Shown piece after piece: positions 48,907-63,100 of a stretch of DNA of 64,000 bases. The stretch comes from Malurus cyaneus samueli (Eukaryota; Chordata; Aves; Passeriformes; Maluridae), in contig CM019230.1 in the NCBI GenBank assembly GCA_009741485.1, positions 7,074,469-7,138,468 on the forward strand. Reading direction: 5' to 3'. The notes beneath the pieces were generated by a model, which saw only the letters and a list, made by a program, of their open reading frames with translations, was not told the origin of the DNA and searched no databases. How positions within the stretch are numbered: position 1 is the stretch's first letter; each line of letters begins with the position of its first letter. Position numbers and translations under genes: made by a program.

Positions 48907-51900
48907 CTTTGTGCCAGGGTGGCAGAATGTGGCCCATCAGGGAAACACATCCTATATCCCCTCCTGCTCTTCTCCAAAGCAGAAAGTTTGGAGAGCAGTG
49001 CCCTGGGTGGCAGTGGCAGGTCAGGACCTCGCAAGCAGTGCCAGGATGTTGCTTAGGCTGGCTCATGTTGGCTCACTCCCCCTGGCCCTGCTGGCCCAAC
49101 CCGGCTCTTATCGCAGCTGCCTGCACATGGCAGAGCCCTTGGGCAGCCCTGGACCGCTGACCAGGGCTCAGATAAGCCAAACACACAGTTCAAAGGCCAT
49201 TCCCTCTCCACTGGCATGAGGCCCTGGGCTATGCTCTGGAGGGGTGAAGGGCTGGGAAGCATCTCTGAGAAATCAGGGTGACAATGCAAACCGCTGCCTT
49301 CCCCTTCTTGCTGGCTCTGGAGCAGATGTGACTGATCCTGCCCTGCCTGCAGCCAGTTCCTGAGCTCTGCTCGAATCCACATGTCCATGGGGTCAAACCA
49401 GGCTCTGTCCCCAGGGCTGGGGAGAGGGGACAACGTGTTTGAGTGTGGGTTGGTGACCCCATGTCCACCCACCTATGTGGTCCCATCTGACACTGCATGG
49501 CTACCATGGGAGGGAGCCTTGGGATGACCTCAGGACTCAGAAAGCCTCTTTCCAGAATTTGCCACCCCAGGGGCTGTGCCAGGCCAAGCTGGGAAAGGCC
49601 TGCAGCACCCAAGGTCCTGTTGCTAGGCCTGGCAGAGGAGCCCTGCTGCACCCCCTGGAGCTGTTTACCTGCAGGGCCCTATTCCAGCACCTGGAGGTGA
49701 AGGTTCCTGGCAGGTGAGGACCTGCTTTTTGCAAAACAAAGCCATGGGCTGCTTCTTTATCTTGTTCTCCCTCCCCTATTATCAGTAGTTTTTCTGGTCC
49801 AACTGGATTTACCTGCAACCACATCCCCAAGAAATGGAGAAGGTCCACACAGCAGAGGAAAGGAAAGGGAACCCACCATCTGCACCCAAGGGCTGCCCCA
49901 AGCCCTCTCAGCAACTGAGGAACATAAATAGCACCTGGTAAATCCCCAGCACAGAGCGTTTTGTGCTGGCTCGGAGCAGCATCCCACAGCACCCAATCAG
50001 CCACAGCAGCTTGAGAGTAACACATCCAGAGGAAGCATCTCCATGCTGAAAAGTTGGGTACTGGTTTCCAGCTCTGGCTGCTCTGTGCCTCAGTTTCTTG
50101 CCTGGGAAGGAAAGACACAGTGTTGACATGCCACCATGGCTGCCTTGGAGCTGTGTGTGGCACCCTCCTGGCTGGGTTTGGTGTTGGCTGCCACCTCTAG
50201 CAGGGACCTCAAACCCCAGGGCACAGTGCACAGCCCACCTTGTCCCTGCTCCTGGTTCAGCCAAACCCAGACAGGCTCCAGAGAGCAGGGCTGGAGTGAC
50301 CAGCAGCAGGGACAAGATGGGCTCTGCACCACTCACTTGTCCCCAAGGTACATCCCTGTCCCCCAGCAAGTCCATGCCTGCTTCTCCTGCCTCATCCCCA
50401 GTCAAGGAGCAACATGAAAACACAGCAGGACAGCGTGGTCACTGCTTCTGCTAGACAGGTGAGCAGCCACACTCAAACATGGAAGAAAAATATTAGAAGC
50501 CCTGCCAGAAAGGTGACACCATGAGAGCTTCTGGGCAACAAGTAGTTTTGGTTTCTGTGATCTGGTGGGGAATATTTAGCCCAGGAAGAGTCCGGCACAG
50601 CTGTAATAACAGTTCAGGGTACTCACCATGAGCTTTGGAAAAATGCAGGGCTTCTGGACATGCTGAGGCACAGTGATGTGTTTATGCCCCAAATCAAACA
50701 CCTCAGTTTAAATCCTGGCTGGCAGTGGGGCATCCACTGGGCGCTGGCGCTGGGTATCATGTCCGTGCAGGAGGAGGAGTCGCTGTGTCTGTGCATCCCT
50801 CAGGATGTCAGACCTGATGCCACCCTCAGCCCTCTGCCCGTGCTGCCTTCAGCTCCGTGCCACGCTCCAGGAGCAGAGGCCACACCTTTGCACACAACCT
50901 GTGGCCATGAGGCACCAAACCTCTGCTCCGTGTGTCCCTCCATGGCCCAGGGAGCCCCTGGGCAGTCACAGGGCTGTGCACAGCACCTGACACGGTGCCA
51001 GTGCAGGATGTGCCAGACCCGGCACAGGACCCTGAACAGGAGCTGCCACCTGGTGGCACAGGGACAAGCTCGCTGCCCTGCCAGCCGTGGAGATCTGGAT
51101 TTTGGCGTGGCCCTGCACCATGGCACTGGCTCAGAGCAGTGACACTGAGCAGGCTGGGGCTACTCTGGCACAGCCCAGCAGTGCTGCTTTCACCCTGGGA
51201 CACTCACCCAGCTGGGAGCTTGCCCAGCCCTGAATCCTGGCTCTTGCCTAGAGTGCTCCAGCTGTAGCTGCTCCCCACAGGCTGCATTCCACTGGTTTGT
51301 GCCAGGCTGCAAATTGGCCGGAAAATGCTGCCTCCAGCCCTGCCCAGTTTCCTGTGGCCACTCCAGACCCGATGCCACAAGAGCAGGTGGCTCTGGTGAG
51401 GCACAGCTGGATTGGTGCTCCAGGGGATGTGTGCAGGTGTGTGCCACACCTCAGCCAGCCCACAGTGGGATGGCATGTCTTGGAGCAAAGTGAGGAGGTC
51501 AGGGGGACTATCAAGTCAGAATCGCTTTCCTGGGATCAGAAAGGATGTGGCTTTGAGCTTGCTGGGAAACTCCAGACCACAGCAAAGGCTCTTCTTCCAA
51601 CCAAGATTATCCTTGATAACATCAAACTCTGCCAGCTGTGTTGAGGGAGAAGCCTGAAGGGAACAGGGAACAGGCTGTGCTGGTGGAAAAAGCCTCCTGG
51701 GAAGTTTCCTTCCCTTGACTCCGGGAAGCCTCCGCACTGGGGAAAAGCGTGGGCTGGGGGCTGCCAGCCCCTCCCGAAAGCCTCCTCACCCACTGGGGAA
51801 TCCTTGCTCAGTGGGACTCAGCCCCTTCGTGCTTCCCAGAGGGGAGGGAGACAAAAGAGGAGGGAGGGGGAAGGGAAAGGTCTAAGAGAAATTTCTTCCA

Positions 51901-53050
51901 ACTTCTCTGCAAGAGAAAAGCCCCATTCAGGCAGGAAGAATACCCGGTGGAGCTGGTCACTAAGCAACCCTCAGCAATGTGGTATGGCCTGAGGGACAGG
52001 CAAGGAACAAAACTGCCTGGCTGCCCACCCACAGCCCATCTGGGAGAGCCTGCAGGGCCTGGGGACAGGGGACACCAGCCGTGCACAGCCACTATGAGGG
52101 GCTGAGACCTCCAGCATGTTCAGAGCTCCTGGGTGCAGGAGTTTCTCCTCCATCAGCTCTGGATTGAGACCTCCATCAGGCTTCCCTCTTTGCTGCCCAG
52201 GAAGGATTTCTGGTCCGCTCCAAAGCCCGTGGCTCCATATTGGCCCGGTGTTCCCACAGGGATACATCATACCCAACAGAGGCACAGTGCATTTTGGACA
52301 AGTCCCTGCTCCCATGGACACTGCAGGCTTGTATGGGCAGAGCAGGCAGGCACAGGCCACACCCTCTCCAGAGAAGCTGAATTCTGCATTTAGATTTTCA
52401 GTGTGGGGGGTTGTCCCTCACAAACAAGATCAGTGAGACATGAGAAACTGCCTGGCCTCTCTGAAGCACAAGGAAAAAGGGACAAAGGAAATCAAGCCTG
52501 ACAAACCCTGCTGACAGTCCCAGCTGAAATGCCTTCCTTGGAGCCCAGGGAGTCCCTGGAAACGCTGCTGCCCCCCAACAAAAATGCTGCAGAAATGGAA
52601 AAACACTCACAACCATAGTAGGTTCATCGAGAGCACAACTGGTTAACCCCAGGGAGATGCACTGGACACTGGAAGTGGCTTTTTGCCTGCATGGTGTCAC
52701 GGGGGAGACATCCAGCCCTTCATGCATTTGCCTTGAACATCTGATATTCTTGGAGAGCAGTTGCTGGGACAGGGACAGACTCGCCAGGTGTTCACCCAGT
52801 TCCTCAGGGAGGTGTTTGGCCAGTGCTGATTCCTGTCCTACTGCAAGATGAGAAGCAGGGGATGCTCAGATGTGTCCACACAAGCTGCAGAGCTCCTTCA
52901 GGTGGAGGTAGTCTCACTATCCCTCAGTCCTGCCCTTTCCAAGCTTTGTCACCTGCTGTATCTCGGCCTTTAAAACATCACTTCTGGGCAGACTAAATAA
53001 CACAACCCATGAGGCTGCAGTGAAAGATCAGCTTGGTCAAAGTAGTACCA

Positions 53051-53056
53051 TTTATT
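53051..53056 (-). terminator. Possible poly(A) signal of ST6GALNAC1
   Basis: AATAAA on the minus strand, 945 bases past the stop codon. It is the best canonical hexamer I saw in that interval. Transcript data would be needed to confirm use. Confidence 0.35.
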
Positions 53057-54000
53057 TTGCTCACAAAACCCCTTCCAGGAGGTCAACACACTCACTCCAG
53101 GTTGCTGGGTGCAATTTTGTCCCACTCAGCACCATGGGGGACAGGCACTTCAGCCAGCAGTGAGGACACATAGCACCCATCCCTGCATTTGGAGAGCTCC
53201 CACCTCTCCTGGCAAGGGGACAAACACAGTGCACTGGGCACAGCTGGGAGCCAAGCATGACAAAGTCCAGCTACGCAAGGACTTGGCACATGAGCTCCAT
53301 GCAAAAAAATTCACATTTTGTGCAGCCAGGGAATCCCTGGAGCAAGAGTCACCAGGCATAGAGAGCAGTTACCTGCCCTTGGCTTGATGGCAGTGCTCCT
53401 TTGGAAGTGTCACAACAAGGCCACACTGGGAGCAGAAGAAAAACTTGTTCTCTTTCATATTACTCGCCTGAAAGTGTCAGTCCATCCTTTTTATCTGCAG
53501 AGAGCAGAGTACAAGCAGGCCCCACAGAAATTAAGTTAACCTGAGACAGGACCACCTTCCAGTTCCTCAGGGAGCTTATTTAGATAATACCCAGCTCCAA
53601 AATGGGTACTGCTAATGGAGAGGATCCACCCAGAAGAGAAATAGCCTCAGCCTGAGCACCACCTCCTTGCAAAGAGAAAAAACCTGGAATAAATAAAGGA
53701 GACTGGACCATATCCATCCTGGATTCTGCTCTCCTAATACCCATGCCTACAACAACCAGCAAGGGTCTTGCAGCACAGCCAGATGGGACTTTGTTGGCAC
53801 GCTGCATTTTCTTGCTGGTCTGTGGGTCTGCAGCATTCACACATTTGTTGAAGTGTTGTGAAATAACAGAGGTACTGAAGGAGGGAAGTGTCTGTGGGGA
53901 TGAAATGTGCCTGACAGTCCAGAGCTAACCTTGGCTCTGCTGGTCCTCTTCCATTTCCAGTGAGGTGTTGTTGAGATTTCCCAAGCAATGGCTCACACAG

Positions 54001-54171
54001 TCAGGATCTCTGGTAAAGCTTCATGATATTCTCATCATGAAGCCTTTTCCACACCTGCTTCTCCAGGCTGAAGTCGTGGTTAATGTAGAAAACCAGACGT
54101 TTCCGCTCCTTGTCGTAGTAGTGATCCGAGTACTTCTCGTGCCCCTCCGTGATGTAGCCGTAGGCACTGAC
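54001..54171 (-). CDS. ST6GALNAC1: ST6GALNAC1 exon 9: motifs III and VS, stop codon
   Basis: It starts [20 protein letters not shown] (motif III), continues [20 protein letters not shown] (VS residues His544 and Glu549), and ends MKLYQRS and TGA. The human protein has about ten more residues after YQR. Confidence 0.95.
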   Translation of the reverse strand, partial: VSAYGYITEGHEKYSDHYYDKERKRLVFYINHDFSLEKQVWKRLHDENIMKLYQRS

Positions 54172-57100
54172 CTGGGAAAGATGCAGGGCTCACTGGGCAG
54201 GGGTACCAGGGATGGAGGGAACAGCTGAAACACAGGACACAGCTCCCAAACAGGGAGTGAGCACAGGACACAGATGCCAGTGGGGGCTCCTCTGGTGACC
54301 CTGCATAGGGATCCAGAAGGACCAGACTGTGTGCACTGCCTCCAGAGATCCTGTATCCCCTCTCTGCCTCCCTGGGAGCTCTAGGTCACAACAGGCTTCC
54401 CAACATCTAAGGGAGCTATTTTGGGGCTGTTCCTCATCTTTAATCTGCTCCTCCTCAGCTGACATGAGCTCATATATTCTCAAGGCAGATAGCAGCCACC
54501 CCTGCTCTCCTCTGTCCCCTGTTCCCACTTCCAGCCAGTTCTGGGTGTAAGAATCAATGTGCCCTTACCCGGTCACAGAGATGGAGGGCAGTCAGCAGCA
54601 GGAAGGCCCCTGTTGTGGGTCTGTACAGCCTCCAGTAGCGCTTTTCCAGATTTTTAGATTTTAAAAACCTGCAGCAGGAGAGAAGAAAGCACTGAGCAGT
54701 TGATGGGTGTGGTGTTTCAAGCAGGGCACACCTTGCTCCCTGTGGCCCATGTGGCATCTTCTCTCCTTGCAGCAGCCTGGGGCCATACAAGGCATTTCAG
54801 AGAAGCCACGAGTATGCCCAGAACTCTCCATCACCTGCACTGCAACCTAAGCCCAGCTCTGCCCCAGCTTTGTGGAAGTGGTAGGTCTTGAGGCAGTGGG
54901 GATAAAGAGGGGATGGATTAAAGGATTTCATAGGTTAAAGCCCACTGCTCTTAGATCTGTCCTTTGCCTTGGGGTGCAGAAATGCTTAGAAACTCCCTGG
55001 TATATCCTGCTCCCTGACCACATCTAAGAGTGAAACAAGACATAGGGAAGATGCAGAGGAGCATCACAAATCCTGCCAGGAGCTGTGATCATGCCAGGAG
55101 TTGTTAGGAAAATAGGAGTAAACACTGGGAAAAAATAGCATGGAGTCCTCTTGGCCTTGGAAAGGACCCAAGTCGGAGGGGGAACAGCAGAGTGGGCAGG
55201 GAGTGCCGGCCATCTGGCTCTCAGGGAAGGCAGCAGCTCTCAAGGAGACTGAAGGGTAAAGGCAGCCAAAGCAGAGCACAACAGAACTCCTGTTCTTATC
55301 TCTCTTGGTCATGTGTGGCCCACAAAGGGCACATCCCACAGTGACCATGACCAGCAGGCATGTGATAAGGGCTGGAGAGGCACAGAAGAGCAGCAGCCAG
55401 GCCAGGCAAAGGGCGTGCTGAAGAAGGGCTTGTTGTCATGCTCGAGGGCACAGCCAACCTCCCGAGTCTAGAAGGAATCTTTGGAAAGAAAGTCTGTTAC
55501 AGTGCCTTCCTCCAAGGTGCTTAGCAATGGGCAACATGAAAGGCTGGTCCTAAACTAGAGATGAACTCTTCTGGCACTTGAGCAACACTCTTCCTACACC
55601 TTGAGTTGCAATTGACTCTGGGCCTCTTGTGGATGCAGAAAACCAAACTGTCTGATGGCTGTTGTTTCTCCAGCTCACAGATTCTGGATGTTTACCCACA
55701 GCTAACACCCCACTGCAGCATCATCCAGAGTTCCAGCTGAGTTCACCTGCTGAAGCTTATCCCCAGGCTGCTGGTGTGGCTGAACTGGGGTTACTGGGAA
55801 GGAGATGGGAGGAGACACCAGAGACAGAGAAGGATGGTGCTGGCCAGGAAAAACAAACCTATTAGAGCACACAAGCCCCAGCTCACCTGTTTTTCATGTA
55901 TCTGAGGAAATCAGGGTGAACCACCAGGTATCTGTCCATTGTGAAATCTTTGTCAAATTTATCCCGGGGCTTCTGCCTAAGGACAGGAATGAGAAGACTC
56001 AGGACAAACACATCTCATCACAGTTAGAAAGGATCAGCCCTGATGCACTTGGTGTTAAGAGAAGAACCATAAACATGGTGAAGGTATTCTGTAACATTTC
56101 CCAGATCATGATAAAGCCTCCTTAGCCTGCGTGCATTGCAGAGGAAGAGTTCAGGAAGGAGAGGCAACAACAGGAGACAGGAATATCAAAAGCTTATGAT
56201 TGTATAGGCAAAAATTGGTGAAACCAGCCCTTCATCCATAAACAGGCTGCGTCATACCAGCCAGCAGCATGTGTTCATCCCCAAAAGCCACAAAGCTGTC
56301 TCCACACTCTGGCCACACGTCATTGAAATCAGCTGCCTCTGGGAAGGAGGTGTATTGGCCACAGCAGAGCTCAGAGCTGAGGGGGACATGAGATACTTCT
56401 CCAAGCAAGTGTGGTGCAAGGGGAGGGAGGCTTTACTCTGGCTTTACCCTGGCCTGGCCCTCTGCAGGGCTGAGCATTGTGGAGAGGGAAAAGGGAAAAG
56501 GCACAGCAGAGAGCTCCCCACTGGAGGGGTGGAGGCAGCCATAGTTTGTTTTACCCGCTGAGGTTCAAGAATCCTTTCCTGATGTTCTCGTTGAACAGAA
56601 GAGCCTTCAGCCACTCATAGTCTCTTGCTCCCTCCAGGAAGTGAATGTACCTGACATGCTAAGAAAACAAGTGAGCATTAGTGAACTGTAAAACAAAATG
56701 CAAGCAGACATCTCGGCTCACTGAGTTTCTTGGACACACATCTTCAGTCTGCAGCACTCAACTAGCCCACAGTGGCAGAATGGAGATCACATCTGGTGTG
56801 CAGCTCCTTCTACATTCCACAAGGCTGGGGTGGCACTGACACACTCCCTCCGAGCCAGTGCAGGTTCCTTCCTTGAGGGTAATGCTAAAGGGCTGGCTCA
56901 GCCCCTCTGCTCCACATGGCAAGAGCAGAACTGAAGGCCACAGACAAACAGCATCCTGTCAAAGCTGTGCATGCACACAGCAGAGACCTCACTTACTTTT
57001 TCCCGTGGGATGTTGCTGAACCCTCTGTGTCCCAAGATCTGAAGAGAGGAAACCAGGGAGTAGGCTGTGAATCCATAAAAGGAGGTTTTCGTTCCCACGT

Positions 57101-60100
57101 CTTTTTCATAACCCTTGATGACAGCCCCGCTCACCCTGACCAAGGAAATCAAACAGAGGAGCAGAGTTAGGTGACCACTGAAAGCCCTCACATTCATGTT
57201 CCCAACAGGAAAAGACACCTGATAATCTGATTGGCACCTTGATCTGCAGGAGAGCCCCTGCTGTGGAGATGGCTCTTTATGGTTAGTTTGTGAACACAGG
57301 CTCTGGATGTTTAGTAACTTTCCAATTACTTTTGGAGTTTTTATCTCCTGCCATCAGTCATTTTGGCACTTGGAATGATTGGAATACTAGAAGAGATGAA
57401 GTGATCCAGCCACAATAAGCTAGCTGTGCATGTCCTGAGAAGGAAGCCTGCCCCACCTGAAGACGTAGTCATGGGAGTCAATCTCCTGGCCCATCCCAGA
57501 GTTATTCAATATTCCTCCATTCCCCACGACAGCACAGCTGATGCATGTAGGCACACTGCTGTCACGGCTGGCCAGGAGCAGCTGCTGGTGGGGATTTGGG
57601 GGCAGCAGGGAGATGACCTCCTTCACCACTGTGAAGCAAACACATTGGAAAGTTATCAAAAGCCTTTGGGATGGAAAACCAGAGTTTTGGAAAACCACCA
57701 GTTTCCACCATGAGATCCACCGAGATTGATGCCTGTGATGGTGAGATGCTGCAAACCTCCAGCTACTCAGCATCATGTTCCTGTTGGGAGTATGAAGGTC
57801 CCATCCTGACAGGCCCTGAGGGACTCACGTGAATAGTTCAGGTCCATGAAACCATAGGGGGGTGTAAAATGCTCGAGGCGGTTCCATTCACTGTCACTGA
57901 AGTATCTCTTGTCTATGAAGAGTGTGATGTTGGGCAGGAAAAGATCCCGCAGCCAGTCAGACTTGGCAGCTCTGGCCCTCACTGATTCAGAGCAGGTCTT
58001 GAAAAACAAAAAGGGAATAATAATGACTGATGAGCAGAGAGCTGATAAACCTGACTGAGTGCCAGTGCTTGTGTGCCTGTGTATGACAGGACCAGAAAGA
58101 AACACAAAAACTCCAGGGGTAACTCATCCATTCCCTTCAGCATCCCCATAATCAGGAACATGAAGCGCAATTCCAGGACTACATCCATCAACAGCTGACA
58201 AAAAGTACCTACAAGGGAGCCAGGATAACTCCAGGTCTCTGAGATTTTCCTCTTCAAAACAACAGGCCTATGATGCTTAAGTGTTTTATTGGCTTTGGGC
58301 CTCATTAGCTGATGCAAATTAATATCTGTAATAGGTCTAACCTAAGTGTGCCAAATAAAGCTGTAAGCATTAAGAAGGAATATTTGCTCCATTAATATAT
58401 ATATAGATATTTATATATATATATATATATAATTATATTGCTATAATAAGCAGTCCCTGCTGGCAACACACCTGACAAGATCCTAAGAGTGCACCTGAGG
58501 AAACACTGAGGAACATACGAAATCAGATCACCATTGCCACTCCCTTTAAGGGTAAGAAAAAATGTGCAACATCTCGTTCAATGTCATAAATAAATCAGGG
58601 AAATGTGCAGCTGAGAAGAGAATCCAAGCCAGCTTATCCTACAAGAAGGGTCTCACTGCAGCTGGCAAGAGTGAGGCTGTGTGCAGATGGAAAGCAAACA
58701 GCTCCACTATAGTGAATTTTCTACCGAGTCAATTCAGGCTCTACTTTCTTAAGACACCTTCCCCAAACACCTACTGAAAGACAAAATAGAATACCAAGTG
58801 GACCCAGCTCAAATCCCCAGCAATGGCTGCATTGCCAAAGCCTTCCCCAGTGCTCCTTGGCTGAGCTGGACTCCCTGCAATGGATGAGGATGACAACCCT
58901 GTCACAGCCTGAGGACAGAGCCCTCATTCTGGCTGTCACCACGGGAGCACAGTGAGAACAGCATTGTGAAGGGTTTCATGGTGGCATCATTTCACTCACA
59001 GCACATTTCATGTCCAGAAACAGGGACATTCCCTTCCTGCTCAAGCAGGTACTGTCCAAGGCTTGGTACTTCTTGTGCTTCCACAGCTACATTGGATCAA
59101 TGACAGAGGAGCCAGAGACAACTGATTATGTAGGAAATTAAGGAGAGGGGAAGTGCTTCCAGTAACTCCCTGTCTCTGCAGAATTACAGATCAGGTTTGG
59201 GAGTGAGACAAATTGTGAGAGGGTGACCCACCTGTTCCAAGTCTTCCAGCAATAGGGGTGCCAGGGAAAACTGCTTTGGGTAAGCTTTACAAAGAGTGAC
59301 CAGCATAGGATGGGGGATAGACAGTATGGGACACCACAACCTGTCCCATCTGCTTGCTGAGAACTTTGGTGTAGTTTACTACTTTCCTGAAGGCCCTGCT
59401 CCTGGATAATTATGAGATGCTCAAATTTACCTAACCTGAGTCTTCATGTGAATGCAGCTGTTGTATACATAGCTCTTCCTGTCCAGGTCCCATCAGCACC
59501 TGCATTTACCAGTGAGTGACCTACCAGCTCTGAAATCATCTTGTCTGCAAAGGGCACACATGCCCAGGGCCCAGCAGACAAGGAGGTCAATGGGGAGGCA
59601 CCATTCTTGATGACCACACCTACCGAGGGTGGGGAGGAGTTATCCAGCAGATACTCATCCTCAAAATCCCAGTGCGGCTCAGATGTGAAGTTAGCAGAGC
59701 TCAGTTTTGTCTTTGGTGTCACTGCAGTAGCCTGAGGGAGAGGTCTTACAGTTTTCATTGATGCAGGAGGATCTTTGGGTTTTGCTTGGCCTTTGGATGT
59801 GTTCTCATGTCCTCCCTTCACCCCAGAGGATGGTTTCTCTGCTGCCTTCTCCTCGCCTCCCTCCTTCCTGGGAAGTGGTTTCACTGTTGTCTTTTCCTTG
59901 GCTTCTTCCACCCGTGGAGCTGGTTTTACTGTTGTTTTCCCCTCATTTCCCTGAACTATAGGGGTGGATTTCACAGTTTTCTGCTTGATTCCCTCCAACT
60001 GGGGTGGTGGTTTCATAGCCATGTTCTCCTTGGCTTCCTGAACCCTGGTAACTGGTTTCATCGTTTCCTTCTGCTCCTCCTTTCCTTTCCACCTTGGTGT

Positions 60101-63100
60101 CTTCTCCACTGCATTTTGTTTGAGTCTTGTGATGTGTCCTCCCAAAGTCATCTTTAAAATATTTCTGGAGTTACCTTTATCAGAACAGTTTAATCCCTGT
60201 TGTTTTTGGGTGTCCACTTGTGTCTCTGGGGCATGTTGGAAAATGTTCCATTTCCTGAATGCAATCAAAGGAAAAGCAGGCACATTACACACACTTTCCA
60301 CTTAGCACTGAAACACCCTCCAGCCCATTTCTAGTGCTCTTGACTCTGAGCCTCTCTCTGTGCTTTAGAGCAATTCCATTTAGAACTTTGCCAAGTTATT
60401 CAACTTCCTACACCATTCCAGCCTGAATACTGCTTATCTCTCCACTGAGCAAATCCCAGAGGCTCACACTCCTCTCCTCAGTTCTTGGCACATGAAACAT
60501 TCACACTGGCACTAAGAGCCAGCCAGTAGAGCCCAGCTTTGCCATGCACTGGGCAGGCCCCTGGCAATGTCCCCAGAGCACTGCAGGGTTGATTTGGAGA
60601 TCCTGGGCTCAGGACATGGCACACACCATGGAAGCAGCCATCTGCCTCTCTCCCCTGCCAGCAGAGCCCTGTGCTCCAGCAACAGAGCATGAAGATCTTC
60701 CAGAATGCAGCAAGGGAAGTCTAAGAAGAAGAGAAACTCACTCCTTTACCCTACATCACCTCTTGAGCTTTTGGGGCTACAGGGCACTTTTTCCTCTCCT
60801 CCTCCCCCTTAGTCAGGTAATGCAAGGGCATGACACAGCACTCACCAGGCACTCGTGTCTGAAGGCAGACACTTTGAAGCCATTAAAATGCAAAATCTCT
60901 ACATTTTTAGCACTTGCCTCTGATGTTTCAGCTGCCCTGTTGCCTGAATCAGAGGCACAGGCAGGTACAAGGTTATCACAGGAGGACACATCTGCCAACA
61001 GCAAAAGAGCCACCTGCAACAAGACTGGGCTGAAACCCAGCAAAAAAAAATCAAGGCAGAAGTGGTGCGGTTTTGTCCTAAACATTGCCTTTTCTCTGCA
61101 CATGGCTGGAGGGTAGAACAGGAAAAAAGGAAGGTGAACAATTTCTGCAGCTGAGCTTTTATGTACAGCAAAGCTTTTCAGGATAAACCAGCATGGCTGT
61201 GGCAGTCTGATTCCACACTCGTGTTCAGCCTTTGCATGACGCACTTGTTTCGGAACGCTGTGGATTGCTTCCGAAGTGAAAAATGGGGAAAAAAGCACTT
61301 CTGCAGATAACAGGCTGCAGATAGCAGCTCAGTTGCTGCTGAAATTTGATGGATGTCATACCACTCTGAAAGGGTTCAGGAAATTATCAACTACAGAGGC
61401 TTTTAAAAATCATTTCATATCAGATAAATATGTGAACCTTTACAAGGCTAAGAAAGAGAGGTTGTAGCAAATGGCCTATTAGCTCTCCCTCTCTCACAAT
61501 CATTAGCCAGTTTTAACCAAGTGTGCAGCATGTGCTTTCTATCACAGTGCTTCATGTATAAACTTGTGTTACTGTTTACTGCCCAATAGGATCAAAGATT
61601 TTATATGGACATTCTAAATAAAGAAAAATTTGGTAACGCAGCTCAGGCAGATTTTAAATCCCTTGGTGAATTTCTGTTGTATTTTTAAAATTATGTTTAA
61701 ACTTTGAAATGAAAGATCAGGGAACAAATGAAACAGGACAGTATGATAAACCATCCCCCACTCCAGACTTTCTCTGTACTTTGTCTCACAGGGCAGATAT
61801 CACCCCAGTCTATTACACTTTAACTTCAAATGTTGTGCCAGAGACCAAAATGTAAAACCAAGGGTTTTTCACATCCCAGACCTTGCTCCCCGCAGTCAGA
61901 CCCACATGGCCAGGCACTTGTGCTTACACAGGACCCTGCTCTACAGACCAGCTTTTTAAATCCAGACAAATGATCAAAGCAGCTTGGTGAATTTCAGGCT
62001 CTAAAGTCCAGCTGGCAAACAACTGCAAAAGCTCAATGACATTTACTGTCATTTTCCTCCCCTTTTATAAAGACCAAGGATAAACAGAGGATAAAGCCAT
62101 GAAAATGCTGCTTTGTGTATTCTATGTGATATACAAGGTACAGAAATAGAACTGCCACACAGACAACCACACACAGCTCATACCTTGTTGTGTTTTACTT
62201 AAGTTGTAGAAATACAGGCATTTCCATTCTTTGAAAGTGCAGCAGAAGGAAATGGCTTCAAGCAGATGGACATGGAGAGCCACTTCCTTGTCCCAGCTCT
62301 GCTACTAATGGGCTCTGGGATCAAGGACAACTCTCTTCTCTACATCTCCTTCTCTCCTTTCCCTCCCACCTCCCTTGTGAAGATTCCAACCTCTCCAAAT
62401 TCAAAGCTGTCCTGAAAGTGTGGTCTCAAGCTGCTAGGGCTGAGCTGAACTCAGCTCAGCTCCAGAAGAAATGCAGATGTTTCCAGCCTCACTCCTCCTG
62501 CCTGTCCCCACAGCACCAGCCCGAGCGTCCAGCTGAAAACCAACCCAACCAAGCCACACCACATGAGTTCACTGGGAGAGCTAGGACCAGAAGAGGCTGG
62601 GGAATTTGGATTCCTACACACAGCACCAACACATCCATGAGCCATACCTGTACTGGGAAAGGCTCAGGTGTCTGCAGGGCTCACGCAAGGAGCAGTACTC
62701 CCTGTCAGTGATGCTGGACACATTTCACTGCAATTCCCTCCACACCCATTCCTGTAGGATTTGTTTGACCATTTAAATGAAATATAAATATATCTCATAT
62801 CTACATGACTTTGGCGTCCCAGTATGCTGCACATTTGCGTTAGGAATCAGCTGCTGAACTTGCTATAAATTCAAAGGCATCCCACCAAATTCACTGTCCA
62901 GCAACACAATCTGGATTAGGGCTGAATAAGGTCCTTCTGGGAGCCAACATGAAAAGCAAATACTATGCAGTGCCAAAATATGAAAACAGGTAGGAATAGT
63001 GAAGCAAAAGCTGCTTTAGACAGTTACAAAAGAAGCTGTGGAAAATAGTGAGCCAAGAGAAGCAGATTTTGGACTGTGGGTCTTCCAACACAATGCTCTA

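Larger units (their letters stand above)
45128..54000. other. Spacer between ST6GALNAC2 and ST6GALNAC1
   Basis: There is no supported gene in these 8.9 kb. The right part must include the ST6GALNAC1 3' untranslated region. There is a GC-rich, CpG-containing patch at about 48010-48240 and a CR1 3' end just after it. Frames of up to about 300 codons at 45113-46000 (antisense to exon 1) and around 50 kb carry no recognisable domain. Confidence 0.55.

Noticed and set aside
59444..59623. Read-through of ST6GALNAC1 exon 2 to the stop at 59444
   Set aside because: A good GTAGGT donor at 59623 joins in phase 0 to the TCSESV exon, as expected from human. The extra residues are not conserved.
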